Assembly (NCBI GenBank): GCA_020284085.1
Contig: JACEVL010000101.1
Location: 500,543-564,542 of the forward strand
Direction of reading: 5' to 3'
DNA: 64,000 bases
DNA from: Aporrectodea caliginosa
Lineage: Eukaryota > Annelida > Clitellata > Crassiclitellata > Lumbricidae
The notes under the pieces were generated by a model. That model had not been told where the DNA came from. It searched no databases and was given only the letters and a program-made list of their open reading frames with translations. This document shows positions 28,501 to 37,584 of the stretch, piece by piece. Made by a program: the position numbers and the translations under genes. Each line of letters starts with the position of its first letter. Position 1 is the stretch's first letter.

Positions 28501-29368
28501 TTCTTAGATTTTGTTTTTTAAGAGGTATTGATTGATTAGCTAAGGTATTTATGCATTCTAATATATCATTATACTTATCATCTATATTTGTTTTCATTAG
28601 GACTTCATTAGTTAATGTTAAATTGCTAGAATCTTTATAATTTTTCCAATTAGCTTTATTTAATTTCCATAATTGCATACTTAAGTTATTTTCTATTATG
28701 CTTTCCTCGTTAACAAAAGTAATGGATGCAAAATGGTCAGATCCCATATTATACTTAGTAACAGTATGTCTAGTATTTAATGCTACATCTTGTGAGCATA
28801 TACTTAGATCTATAACTGAGTTATTATTTAGCATGTTAGAAGTAATATAAGTGGCCTGCCCTGTATTAAGGACAACCATATTCTTTTCAGCTAATATTTC
28901 TTCTAATAATCTTCCTCTTATTTTCGTATATGAGCATCCCCAAAGTTTATTATGCGCATTCAAATCACCTACTATAATTGTTCTTTTATTTATGAAAAGA
29001 TGTTCAATTTCCTCTTTAACCAATTGATGTGAAGGTGATATATATGTATTAAAAATTTTTAAGTGACCATTACTGGTTTTAATTTCAATTCCTTGAATTT
29101 CAATATTCGGATTATCTTCTATATCTAGTAAAGTGAAATTTATTCCTACTTTTATATAAATGACAAGGCCACCCTTTGTATTAGTTGTACAGTCTTTACG
29201 GACCACATTATAACCATCTATTTTTGGTGGATTTCTTTTAGGTTTTAAAAGGGTTTCCTCTATGCACACCACATCCGGCGGACTGGGCACATTAACTAAG
29301 AAATTCTTTAGTTGGTCCTTATGACCCCTTAAACCATTGGCATTCCACTGAAGGACTGTAAGTGCCAT
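25589..29368 (-). CDS. LINE ORF2: endonuclease, reverse transcriptase, RNase H
   Basis: 1259 codons, uninterrupted. Residues about 1-230 form an APE-type endonuclease (LQWNANGLRGHKDQL, then GDLNAHNKLWG and the GSDHF-like box). Residues about 500-770 form the reverse transcriptase with YRPISLTATLCKVMEKM, GTPQGSVISP and catalytic FADDSAVY. Near residue 985 an RNase H domain begins (YTDGSKADEVV, ELTAIKEAV, LSDSLSVL, WIPSHVDISGNERAD), and a CDTC...EHILLEC segment follows. EN-RT-RH order and a separate ORF1 fit the I superfamily (I/Nimb); mollusc Nimbus is of this kind. The intact frame implies a young, possibly active copy. It starts 48 nt after the ORF1 stop. Confidence 0.93.
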   Translation of the reverse strand: MALTVLQWNANGLRGHKDQLKNFLVNVPSPPDVVCIEETLLKPKRNPPKIDGYNVVRKDCTTNTKGGLVIYIKVGINFTLLDIEDNPNIEIQGIEIKTSNGHLKIFNTYISPSHQLVKEEIEHLFINKRTIIVGDLNAHNKLWGCSYTKIRGRLLEEILAEKNMVVLNTGQATYITSNMLNNNSVIDLSICSQDVALNTRHTVTKYNMGSDHFASITFVNEESIIENNLSMQLWKLNKANWKNYKDSSNLTLTNEVLMKTNIDDKYNDILECINTLANQSIPLKKQNLRKNEKRKKFKPLPYWNDKCNEAVYKRNQCRNKMKKTKELNDYMEYKKQEAIVRRTLKVEAKSSWQDYCSTLTNQTKLGSVWSMARKMNGVAAYASIPTLNDNGLLAESNIDKANILAHTYEKTSNSQNYNKNFLNYITSNNIDNSHINNENNRNEEVELMNKIFNLNELKQAIKSAKNNKSPGDDRIPYELLKHLHKNALKTLLSFYNEVWIEGNIPSDWNHAIILPLLKPNKDATKPESYRPISLTATLCKVMEKMVANRLQWYLEKNAIFTKNQSGFRKYKSTIDQILKLQDTILKKLKNKEQVLAVFIDFERAYDMLHVPTLLQKLKKLGIVGNVTNWVKSFLFNRTFQVKVGTELSDKLVQQNGTPQGSVISPLLFLIMINDIPSGPEGVNMSLFADDSAVYIGHRKTKTLIKKIQQSIDEINNWCNKNGFKISIAKTVGVLFTNKNQLPIINIKIDQELIKMENKAKFLGMIFDKKLSWKPHIEYIIEKCKKRLNLMRAVSGYYWGASKKSLLAIYKALIRSILDYGDVAYSSASQSLLNKLCTIQTEALRLCCGAPKNTAALTLQNECGEFPLHMRRLYNSNKMGIKILGNKDHPCQMNFQPHWTDVSKTPQNKNHSIHYRTNEFISSLDTSFIGPCFPQIPPWTNNKIDIDISLKKQISKKRDNPELLKLVALQMISGYKLETLIYTDGSKADEVVTAAFTIPSIDLDRKFRLCNGSSIYAAELTAIKEAVTWILNTENNKNCQYVILSDSLSVLTSIKKNKSDSRPNLFNELMMQLNRLEPNQIKMAWIPSHVDISGNERADKLAKEALNLDNINSTKYLESQEMNTFIKDYIINKWQIEYNVEKQGNFYKTICPLVSTNIKFSDPYRHKEVQISRLRLGVAITNKKLFQMKKHPNGLCDTCEVTESIEHILLECKKENISNILKDKCNSYKSEFNLKSLLDVGCLQSAVYNLVKIINKGKIL

Positions 29369-29416
29369 TTAGAAAAAGTCATGATTATTTATATTTATTA
29401 TTTGAGTGAAGCATAC

Positions 29417-31090
29417 CTAACAATTACAATTGAATTGGACCTCATTTTCAAACATAAGTTGTGAAGCAGCTTGGCAAATGATCATTTTAGCCTGTTCTTT
29501 TGTTTTACAATTATCTATTGTTGCTAAAATGCCAAGTACAAATCTCTTATTTCTAGAAATAATTGGATCATTATTGTCCACATTATTCTTGTTACTTGCA
29601 TAGTATTTCTTATCATTAAAATTCAGGAAAGCTTCAATTACATTTTGTGAAGTGGAGTCTTCCATTGGGATTTCTGGTTCTAAATGATCGTTATGTTTGA
29701 GTGTTACAGTTGATGACGATGTATGGGAGTCTTCCATTGCGATTTCTGATTCTAAATGATCATTATGTCTGATTTGCACTGTTGATGATGATGCAAGGGA
29801 GGGCCATAACTGATTAACATTACTGGATTTCAGTTTATCAGCATAAGTTTGAATGTTTACATTATTAACTGTAGGGCAGTTAGTTCCTTGATTTAAATTT
29901 ACAATAAGATCTTTATGCATTTTGTCAAATTGCTGATTTATTTTAACCTTTTGAATGGCTTCATTTAGTGTTATATTTTCTTCTGCTCTTATCTTTAATG
30001 CTTTTTGCAGTTCGATATATTGAGGACATCCTCTAAACGCAGCGCTATGAGCCTGTCCACAATTAGCACATTTCTGAGTAATTGAGTTACATTCTTTAAA
30101 TTCATGACGACCACTGCAATAGCTACAAATGGTCTCTTTTGAACATTGGAATGTCAAATGTCCAAATTTCTGACATTTATCACAGCGTTTTGGTTTGGGA
30201 ATAAACAAATGAACTTTGAATTTTCGATTGTCAAATTCAATCGTTGATGGAAGAATGGTGTCTTTATTAAAAGCTACCACTGTAGCATTGCTCGTTTCAT
30301 AGTTCCCTAACGCATACATTTGAGAAGCACCGATATCTTTAGCTATTTCATTTAAATTGTGTTGGTCTTCCAGCAATCCATAAATAACTCCTTTAACCAA
30401 GTAATTAACTTTCTGCTGATTTGGTGGCACTGATTTGCTTGAATTAGGTTTCACTCTAGATAAATTATATGGTAGGCTTACTTTGACTGGTTTATTATCA
30501 AGATGGTTCAATTTCATTAGTTTATCTTTTTGTGCATTAGTGCATGCTATTATTCTAAGGGTACCATTTTTGGTAAGATAAACTTTATCAATTTGACCAC
30601 CAGCCTGTTCAATTATCTCCTTATTTAGAAGACGAGGTTTATGTTTGTAAAGCTTAATCAATTGATCTCGCTCACCAGCTACAAAAACTGTTCTGGAGTT
30701 TATTTCTCGTTGTTGATCTGTCATCGTAGGGCGAGATTGATTATGTTTTACAGTAACATTTTTCCGATTTGTTACATCATGAACTATGCTAGCTTGTGCA
30801 AATGATTGCTTTACTTCACAATGATACATTTTTCTTGTATTTGCCTCATTTGACTGTGATACGTCTGAATTTCCAACTAATACAGGTTTAGTTGAGTTAA
30901 CCTTAGTAACATTCTGTTGAGCGTTAACATCAACAGTTTCACTTACATGAGATTGTGTTACAGGTTTAGCGTTAACATCAGTGACATCAACAGTTTTACT
31001 GACATGAGATTGTGTTACAGGTTTAGTTGTTATCTCGAATATAATATAAAACTGTGTCTGGTACTTGTCGGTTAATTCACCCCATTTCAT
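29417..31090 (-). CDS. LINE ORF1 (gag-like, zinc knuckles)
   Basis: 557 codons. Near residues 330-390 three zinc knuckles stand in a row: CDKCQKFGHLTFQC, CSYCSGRHEFKEC and CANCGQAHSAAFRGC. These are the nucleic-acid-binding motifs of I-type ORF1 proteins. The N-terminal third is low complexity, with repeats of KPVTQSHVS. A degenerate duplicated SSSTV-MEDS block lies near residues 450-490. The first ATG lies in a 35-bp sequence also present, inverted, at 31695-31729. The first 9-10 residues may therefore come from flanking DNA, with the native start possibly downstream. Likely partner of ORF2 in an RNP. Confidence 0.88.
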   Translation of the reverse strand: MKWGELTDKYQTQFYIIFEITTKPVTQSHVSKTVDVTDVNAKPVTQSHVSETVDVNAQQNVTKVNSTKPVLVGNSDVSQSNEANTRKMYHCEVKQSFAQASIVHDVTNRKNVTVKHNQSRPTMTDQQREINSRTVFVAGERDQLIKLYKHKPRLLNKEIIEQAGGQIDKVYLTKNGTLRIIACTNAQKDKLMKLNHLDNKPVKVSLPYNLSRVKPNSSKSVPPNQQKVNYLVKGVIYGLLEDQHNLNEIAKDIGASQMYALGNYETSNATVVAFNKDTILPSTIEFDNRKFKVHLFIPKPKRCDKCQKFGHLTFQCSKETICSYCSGRHEFKECNSITQKCANCGQAHSAAFRGCPQYIELQKALKIRAEENITLNEAIQKVKINQQFDKMHKDLIVNLNQGTNCPTVNNVNIQTYADKLKSSNVNQLWPSLASSSTVQIRHNDHLESEIAMEDSHTSSSTVTLKHNDHLEPEIPMEDSTSQNVIEAFLNFNDKKYYASNKNNVDNNDPIISRNKRFVLGILATIDNCKTKEQAKMIICQAASQLMFENEVQFNCNC

Positions 31091-31094
31091 TTTT
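31060..31094. repeat. 35-bp inverted repeat arm (partner 31695-31729)
   Basis: GGTACTTGTCGGTTAATTCA at the left arm begins a 35-bp sequence perfectly inverted at 31695-31729. A second copy of its GTCGGTTAATTCACCCC core lies at 31104, in tandem, 39-40 bp away. Confidence 0.9.
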
Positions 31095-31252
31095 TCGTCT
31101 ACCTTGTCGGTTAATTCACCCCATTTAATTCTTGCGTCTACCTTGCCTGTTCATGCACCGTCCTAGTGCTGACGTCATATCCGTACAAGTCCATCCATTT
31201 TGTAACTGTTTCATAAGACGCATTATGTCGTAGCCTTTATCTGTCTTCTAAT

Positions 31253-31392
31253 GACGACACTAACCCTAACCCTGACCCTAACCGACCCTCACGACGTAGA
31301 GTTCTATAATCTATGTCGGTTAGGTTCAGCTGATGCGTCGTTGTTACGCGTCGTGAGGGTCGGTTAGGGTCAGGGTTAGGGTTAGTGTCGTC
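31253..31392. repeat. Perfect palindrome with telomere-like repeats
   Basis: Two 44-bp arms (31253-31296 and 31349-31392) are perfect inverted copies separated by 52 bp. Each arm holds CTAACCCTAACCCTGACCC; two CCCTAA telomere units and variants sit in the stem. It lies in the gap between the LINE 5' end and its inverted flank. Origin unknown. Confidence 0.92.
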
Positions 31393-31399
31393 CATGTTT

Positions 31400-32560
31400 T
31401 CTAATTACCAAACTGTCATTGGTTGACCTGGAATATACACGGGCTAAAATATGCCGTGTATAAGGCGAATTGTTGGCGTAAACTTACGCATTATATATTT
31501 GAGTCCCCGATTCTATAAGCTTGCCTGCTATGCTACTGATGGAAAAAACAGTGACTGACTTTAAGAATGATTCGCAAGATCTGAATATTTTCTTAATTGC
31601 GTTAATTCAACAGTACCCAGCCATATCGTGCTGTGTTTTCGACACCAGCTGAATGGGGTGAATTAATTTTACGTGGGAAAGTCATTACCATTGGAAAAAT
31701 GAAATGGGGTGAATTAACCGACAAGTACCATTTGTCTTTAAAGAAATTAGAAACGATTCGTCAGTGTTTCTATTCTATTACAGTCTTCATAGACCAGTAT
31801 CAAAGTAGCATTGAGTTCAAACGAGTCAAGAACAATTTTAAACACGCCTTTAAAGTTGTCTATTAATATTATCTATATGGACTTTTATTTGTTGTTATTT
31901 AATTTTATTACATTTATTTCATTTGTGATGGATATTTCATATTTCAAGATAAAGTAATTAGTTTAATAATTAAATCATTCCGTCTCAAAATTTGCGCCCC
32001 TCTTCAGTTACGCTTTGTTCCATGGTATCGCTGGAACACCCCTCTCTACGGTATTGGCTGTTGGTAACAGATAAGTTAGTCCATATTGCTTAGGACATAT
32101 CGAGGAAAAACAATAGCAACCCACATGTATGTGGAATGGCTTACGAGCGCGCAGTTACAAAATAACGTCGTTTATCTTATTCACAAATATTTACTGCGAA
32201 TTGAGAAAAAATAGTTATTTTGAGGTGTTTGTTAAAAGGTGTTGTGAAAGATATTGTGATTAAAGTAATTACTCAATCAAGAATAGAAAACTCAGAAGTG
32301 GTCCCGATCAAGCCAAATCCCTACCATATCCATTCAATCCTTCGGCTTCCAATCTTTCTCGTTCCCAAGGAATCCCATTAACATCCAATCTGCCTCCACT
32401 CTTTTCTCTGGTCAGTTTGGCTACTGGACATTGGTCTTCCCTTGACACCCCCATTTGGATGGCGTCTAATCCCACGGATATCACGGACGTGGTGGCGGGC
32501 AGACCTATATTCTGAGTTGACATGCTCACTGGAGGTCTAAGTCCGGGTAGCCTAATAATA
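31400..32560. other. Unassigned sequence; one weak promoter-like site
   Basis: At 31845-31873 CACGCCTTTAAAG is followed by CTATATGG at about phase 25, but no RNA family follows. A GC-richer stretch (32290-32540) has a 73-codon minus-strand frame I do not recognise. Confidence 0.3.
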
Positions 32561-32568
32561 GCAAAAGG

Positions 32569-32667
32569 GTTTTAAGATTTCTTGCGGACACCAGGGTCGT
32601 TTCGTCGAAGTTGACATTTTAAATGAAGATCCGATAATTGGTTGGTTAGCTGCTGTTTACCGATGCA
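32569..32667 (-). repeat. RNA-D remnant and RNA-A 3' fragment
   Basis: 32569-32607 in reverse: GTTTTAAGATTTCTTGCGG, ACACCAGGGTCG. 32637-32667: GGTTGGTTAGCTGCTGTTTA, the RNA-A tail, cut at the PSE at 32668. Confidence 0.5.
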
Positions 32668-32708
32668 TTTCAACACCTTTAAATCGTTTCTTTCAGAAAC
32701 TATATAAG
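32668..32708 (+). promoter_or_regulatory. PSE/TATA promoter
   Basis: TTTCAACACCTTTAAATC, CCT at 32676, TATATAA at 32701. Phase is 25. Nearly identical to 34014-34070 through GAACTT...TTGTAATTT. Confidence 0.68.
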
Positions 32709-33029
32709 AACTTCCTTGTAATTTAGATACATGTATGCGTTTCTAATGTAATTTTTTTTCGTATTGGATAAAATTGATGCTTAATAATATTTCTAATATT
32801 CTTGGTCCTTATAGTTATTGCTTAAAATTGGTTTATGTATGTTGATGAATAGGATTCATTTTCGAGCTAATTTTGTAATACATAAAACCAACATTGAATA
32901 ATATTGATGCTTTGATTGTCATGTTGAAATTGATGGTTGAATCTGCATATATTATGATTGATGGATAATGAATATTGAACATCGCCTGTAACTGTAATTT
33001 TGATAGTTTGATGGTAATTTAGATAGATG

Positions 33030-33355
33030 AATGTGATATTCTATAAAACATTGTTAATAAGATTGAGGAGAAAATAGTTATCAAAAGAGCCTGTTTGGTC
33101 ACAAAAAAATGAGTAGAACGCCTGCCAGAAAAGGAATCCAAGTCAGGAAAAAAGAAAGAAAACTGATGATAGACATTATACGAAAATGAACTTAATCCGT
33201 CAGAAACTTTAAAATGTCAACATCCTATCAGAAACGGAATCAAAGACAAGAAAAGAGAAAGAAAACTTATGAGAACATTACAAGAAAATGAACTGAAATA
33301 CATCAAACACTTTAAAGACGTCAACAGCCTTTGTAGCTATAGGATGTCGTTAAAT
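33030..33355 (+). repeat. Right arm of large inverted repeat, with RNA-B
   Basis: Inverted, diverged copy of 24656-24990. It ends with an RNA-B hairpin on the plus strand (33313-33355): AAAGACGTCAACAGCC, TTTGTAGCTATAGGATGTC, GTTAAAT. The ACGTC/GATGT stem is intact. Confidence 0.72.
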
Positions 33356-33625
33356 ATTTTATTAAATGTATGTTAGATACATGTACAGTTTAAAAGAGTA
33401 CTTTAAACAATTATAATACATGTATACTTCTTTGGTTAATGAACATTTTTATTATAGTGTTTTTGTAAGATACATGAACAGTTTAAAAGAATACCTTAAT
33501 CAATTATAATACATGTATGCTTTGTTAGTTAATGAAATTTGTCAGGACATAATAATCACAGACAGCATGAGATGAACTACTTTATGTTGCAAAAATATTG
33601 AATATTAGTGAAATTGTAAAGCTCC

Positions 33626-33663
33626 GTTTGACACCTTTAATGGTGCCGTTCGGATGCTATAAG
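33626..33663 (+). promoter_or_regulatory. PSE/TATA promoter
   Basis: GTTTGACACCTTTAATGG, CCT at 33634, TATAAG at 33658. Phase is 24. Confidence 0.66.
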
Positions 33664-33687
33664 TTTCTGGTTTTGATTGTATTGTAT

Positions 33688-33738
33688 ATTTTCCGTATTG
33701 TCGTAAACGGCCTTTGATGTCATAAGACGACGTTAAAC
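33688..33738 (+). ncRNA. Short RNA-B unit, intact
   Basis: From the predicted start: ATTTTCCGTATT leader, perfect stem GTCGT/ACGAC, inner GGC/GTC, loop CTTTGAT, GTTAAAC at 33732-33738. About 51 nt. U-rich leader plus terminal hairpin is the layout of U7-type Sm RNAs; the identity is not claimed. One of the cleanest P plus RNA pairs in the window. Confidence 0.6.
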
Positions 33739-33770
33739 TATGGTCAAATAAATAAATTTCGTTTACTCAC

Positions 33771-33975
33771 GTTGGATAACATCTGGCGAAGAGCGCGAGA
33801 GGTACCGAGTTCGAGCCCCGTAGGGCGGATTTGCTTTGTAGGCTGCTATTAGCGCCGTGTATTACAGGCTGTCTGTTCTGTTAGTAGTTAACTAGTTAAG
33901 ATTGTTTCAATTGCATAACATGTAAATGTACAGCGCAGTGCGTTTGTCAGGCGCTTGATTAAAGAAAAAGATTAT
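33771..33975 (+). mobile_element. tRNA-derived SINE-2
   Basis: GTTGGATAACATCTGGCGAA, GGTACCGAGTTCGAGCCCC (B box), 3' end GTACAGCGCAGTGCGTTTGTC and ATTAAAGAAAAAG, ATT-rich tail. Its 3' end resembles that of the LINE at 34160 (GTACAGTGCTGTGCGTTTGC). Confidence 0.85.
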
Positions 33976-34013
33976 TATACATATATTATCGGTTGAATGG
34001 TTGGTTAGTTGCA

Positions 34014-34054
34014 TTTCGACACCTTTAAATCGTTTCTTCCAGAAACTATATAAG
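34014..34054 (+). promoter_or_regulatory. PSE/TATA promoter
   Basis: TTTCGACACCTTTAAATC, CCT at 34022, TATATAA at 34047. Phase is 25. An RNA-A tail fragment (GATTGATTGGTTGATTTGC) follows at 34101 in reverse. Confidence 0.68.
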
Positions 34055-34159
34055 AACTTATTTGTAATTTTCGTTTACTCACTACACCACAGCTATTATC
34101 GATTGATTGGTTGATTTGCTGATGTTTAATAATAATATATAATAATAATATCTTTTCTT

Positions 34160-35958
34160 TTGAATTTATGCAAAGGATCAAACGCACTATGGACTGCTGT
34201 ACGGCATTTCCGAAGTGGTTGTGCCAATAGAAATGACCAGAGATCTAATGTCAATATAAATGCAGACTCTCTAAACAAGCATTATAGTAAAATATCCACC
34301 GATGACCTTTATACTGAACCCAGGCCACGTCAAACGGCTGCCCCTTTCGAAATTGATTTTATAGATGAATACCATGTCTTCACTATGTTAACAAATATCC
34401 GTGGATCTTCCGTGGGCCCGGATGGTGTCCCATCCTGGTTCTTCAGCAGCATGGCTCACCTGTTGGCTGCACCCATCACAACCCTTTTTAGAAATTCTTT
34501 GTTACATTCATATGTTCCTCCACAGTGGAAGTTAAGTTGTATTACACCAATCCCCAAATTGGCATGCCCAAGAATGGAATCGGATTACCGCCCCATCTCC
34601 ATTACTTCCATCCTTTGTAGAATTCTTGAAAAAATCGTTACCCGTATATATATGTATCCGGTAATCACCAACACAGACACTAATCACAAATTTGATGATC
34701 AGTATGCCTTTAGACCTACGGGCTCAACGGCTGCTGCTTTGATGGCTGTATCTAACCACATCCTTGAAACCTTATGCTATGAACCCTATGTACGTTTGGT
34801 CTCATTGGATTTTTCCAAAGCCTTTGACACTGTCAGACATTCATATCTAGCCGAACAACTTGCTTCTCTCCCAATTCCTGATCACATTTTTAATTGGATT
34901 TTGAATTTACTTCATAATCGAAGTCATTGCACTAGGTTTAACGGTGTAATATCTTCTCTGGCACGAATTAATGCAAGTATTATTCAAGGTTCCGGTTTGG
35001 GCCCGATGGATTTCGTAGTTGCAATCTCTGACTTAAAACCTGTTAATAAATGCAATCGCATTTTTAAATATGCAGATGATTGCTATCTCGCTGTCCCTGC
35101 ATCAAGTATCACTACAACTGAGATTGAGCTTGAGCATATTAGTGTATGGGCACAGAGTTGCAACCTCAAGCTTAACTCAAGCAAATCCTGTGAGATAATT
35201 TTCACGCGTCCCCGGGGTACCATCGGTATGTTCCCCCTCCTCTAAAAGGTATCGCAAGAGTGCAAACCCTAAATATTCTTGGTGTTGAGCTTACAGCGAA
35301 ATTTGGGTTCTCTAGTCACATTAAACGTCTGACCATAAAAGCAAGGCAGTCCTTTTATGCACTTCGGATCCTGAGGTCGCATGGGCTCTCGGGGGACAGT
35401 TTATTTGATGTAGTTCGTGCCACTACGGTTGGTATGATGCTGTATTGCTCGCCTGTGTGGTGGGGCTTTGCGAGAGTGCAGGAACGGGAGGCCCTTGAGG
35501 GAATTATCCGAAGGTTGGTACGCCAGGGGTACTTACCTCCATCTTCTCCCTCATTTGAGACTCTCTGCAGCAATGCGGATACTAGACTCTTTGCCTGTAT
35601 TCTGCACAATCCTTTTCATGTTCTGCATAAATTGTTGCCACCGATCAAGCAATCGCGCTACTCCCTGCGGCCACGGTCCCATAACCGTGAGCTTCCCATG
35701 TTTGACAACCTGTCTCAGAAATGCTTCCTTGCCCGGATGCTATACAAATAAACGATATGTTTTCCCTAGATCTGGCTATTTAAACCCTTCTTTTTCCCCT
35801 ATGACTAGCTCTAGCTCTTCTTCCTCTGTACAATAAAGCCTCTCATTCAATTCTATGGTTGTATATAGACATTTTTGTTTATTTGTTTGAATGTATTAAT
35901 CTTGCTATGTACAGTGCTGTGCGTTTGCTAGTGCTTCTCAATAAAGGAAATACTTACT
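34160..35958 (+). pseudogene. Non-LTR retrotransposon ORF2, 5'-truncated, frameshifted
   Basis: 34160-35245 encodes reverse transcriptase: DYRPISITSILCRILEKIV, SLDFSKAFDTVRH, IIQGSGLGPMDF and catalytic YADDCY near residue 303. A frame break near 35236-35250 is followed by the C-terminal part (35260-35751: LNILGVEL...DVVRATTVGMMLYCSPVWWG). The 3' end is AATAAAGGAAA with a (TACT)n tail ending about 35966. The endonuclease is absent. Same family as the fragment at 12044. Clade not resolved. Confidence 0.85.
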
Positions 35959-35973
35959 TACTTGCTTTACTTA

Positions 35974-36080
35974 CAACGGCGCTAATAGCAGCCTACAAAG
36001 CAAATCCGCCCAACGGGGGCTCGAACTCGGTACCTCTCGCACTCTTCGCCAGATGTTATCCAACGCGCCACCGGACCCCC
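35974..36080 (-). mobile_element. tRNA-derived SINE-2, 5' part
   Basis: Minus strand: GGGGGTCCGGTGGCGCGTTGG, GAGTTCGAGCCCC, GCTGCTATTAGCGCCG. Its 3' end is cut by the (TACT)n tail of the LINE at 34160. Confidence 0.85.
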
Positions 36081-36170
36081 AACAACGACGTTGTGTCATA
36101 ACAAAGATGATCGATTAGCACCGCCCTCCTCCGTTTTCCATTAAAGGGACTGGCACAACCACAGAGAAGG
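36081..36170 (-). ncRNA. RNA-A served by weak promoter at 36195
   Basis: Minus strand: CTCCGTCATTACC, GTGCCAGTCCC, GGAGGAGGGCGG, outer stem lost, TCATCTTTGTTATGACAC core intact, CGTCGTT. The predicted start coincides with the CTCCG of the RNA-A 5' end. Its 3' motif is truncated by the SINE. Confidence 0.45.
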
Positions 36171-36328
36171 TAATGACGGAGAAACTGAAAGTAAGTTATA
36201 TTTATTACATGGTCAAATGATGGTGTCTTCATGTAATCCATGCCCTGGCACTACCATCGGTAGGGTAGTAGCGGTGAAACTGAAAGAAAGTTATACTTAT
36301 CACAGAGTCAAATGATGGTCTTTTCAGG
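36150..36328. repeat. Two tandem 90-100 bp units spanning the RNA-A promoter
   Basis: GGTAATGACGGAGAAACTG...GTCAAATGATGG and GGTAGTAGCGGTGAAACTG...GTCAAATGATGG are diverged tandem copies. Confidence 0.75.
36195..36231 (-). promoter_or_regulatory. Degenerate PSE/TATA
   Basis: Minus strand: GAAGACACCATCATTT, then AATATAAC. Phase is about 23. Confidence 0.4.
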
Positions 36329-36337
36329 TGCCTAAAT

Positions 36338-37482
36338 GGGTATATTTCACAACCGGAGGCAAATTCAGAAATAGAATTAGGGAAAAATAAAGTCATGCAA
36401 AATTTAAAAAATTTCTTACACAAATATTTTACTAGCAGTGCTGAAGCATACTTAATATTGAGCAGAGCTTAAATTTGACAGATTTGGCCTAATTTTTCAT
36501 TTTAGTTTTTTTACTATGTGAAACACATACAACTTTGATTCCTAAATATTTACAACTCCGTTACGTACTAAATACACATTACAAGATACCGCCACTATTT
36601 ATAATTAGTGATTAATTAGTATTAAGTGTGTATTAAATTATTACACAGCAAAATAAATTATTATGACGATAAATTATCTACATGTACCATTAAATAAATT
36701 CATTTTAATAGAAAAATAAAGTAACGGAGTTGTAGTAACGGAGTTGTAAAATATTCATAATTAGGTCTCCACGCTTACAGGGCGAGTTAAGATATAAAAA
36801 ATAGTTAGTTTATAGTGGCCAGGCTGTCAGTTTCAATATTATTTTTGAAAGAAAAAAATTATATATACACGCAAAATGCAATAATTACCGTCACGGAGTT
36901 GTAAATCTTTTTTATACTATAACATTACCGGATAAATTTCCGCAAATTGTCAACAGAAGCAAACATCCATATTGATTTCTTTTTGGTAAAATCAATGCAG
37001 AAATGTTCCCTGCTATCGAAGATGTCAATTCAAAAAAATTGAGTTTTCAATTTATTCCACAGATGGCAGAAACCCATTCGTAACGGAGTTGTAAGCAATA
37101 TTTGAAGACAGAGGGTTTTATTTATTTTTTAATTATTTAGTTCGTTAATAAGTTAATAAAAACCATATGGAGCAATGGATATATGTAAGTTAATGATCTA
37201 AAAATTTTAAAACATCAGTTCAGCGCTTCAGCTGTTACCCTAACGTAACGTTGAATTGACGCACCATTAGAAAGGACAATGCAATTTCGGGTTAAAATTG
37301 GACTTTATAATTTTTTTCTCATACTAATCATCTAAATAATATAACATAAATAATTTTTTATAACTAACTTATGCCCTATGATGTATTTAAAAATTATACA
37401 TTATAATTTTATTCTTTGTGTAAGCCGCCCAAAGGAGAAGACGGAAATTTATCTAATTTGCCTCCGGTTGTGAAATATACCC
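36338..37482. mobile_element. TIR element with internal GTAACGGAGTTGTA motifs
   Basis: Ends are GGGTATATTTCACAACCGG extended to about 28 bp, perfectly inverted. The TSD is unclear. Five copies of the GTAACGGAGTTGTA motif lie inside, at 36551 (inverted), 36721, 36735, 36890 and 37080. These may be transposase-binding subterminal repeats. Non-coding; superfamily not assigned. Confidence 0.75.
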
Positions 37483-37584
37483 AAATAGACGACTTCTATT
37501 AGTTATCGTTATTATCCACTGTTTAACGACATCCATTGACTACCAGGGATTTGACTTCAACGTTATATCTTATAAGATACAATT

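Noticed and set aside
31845..31873. CACGCCTTTAAAG...CTATATGG as an extra promoter
   Set aside because: Phase is right but the box is poor and no RNA family follows; left as a mention only.
32308..32529. 73-codon minus-strand frame in a GC-richer stretch
   Set aside because: No recognised motif; could be the edge of an unknown inserted element.
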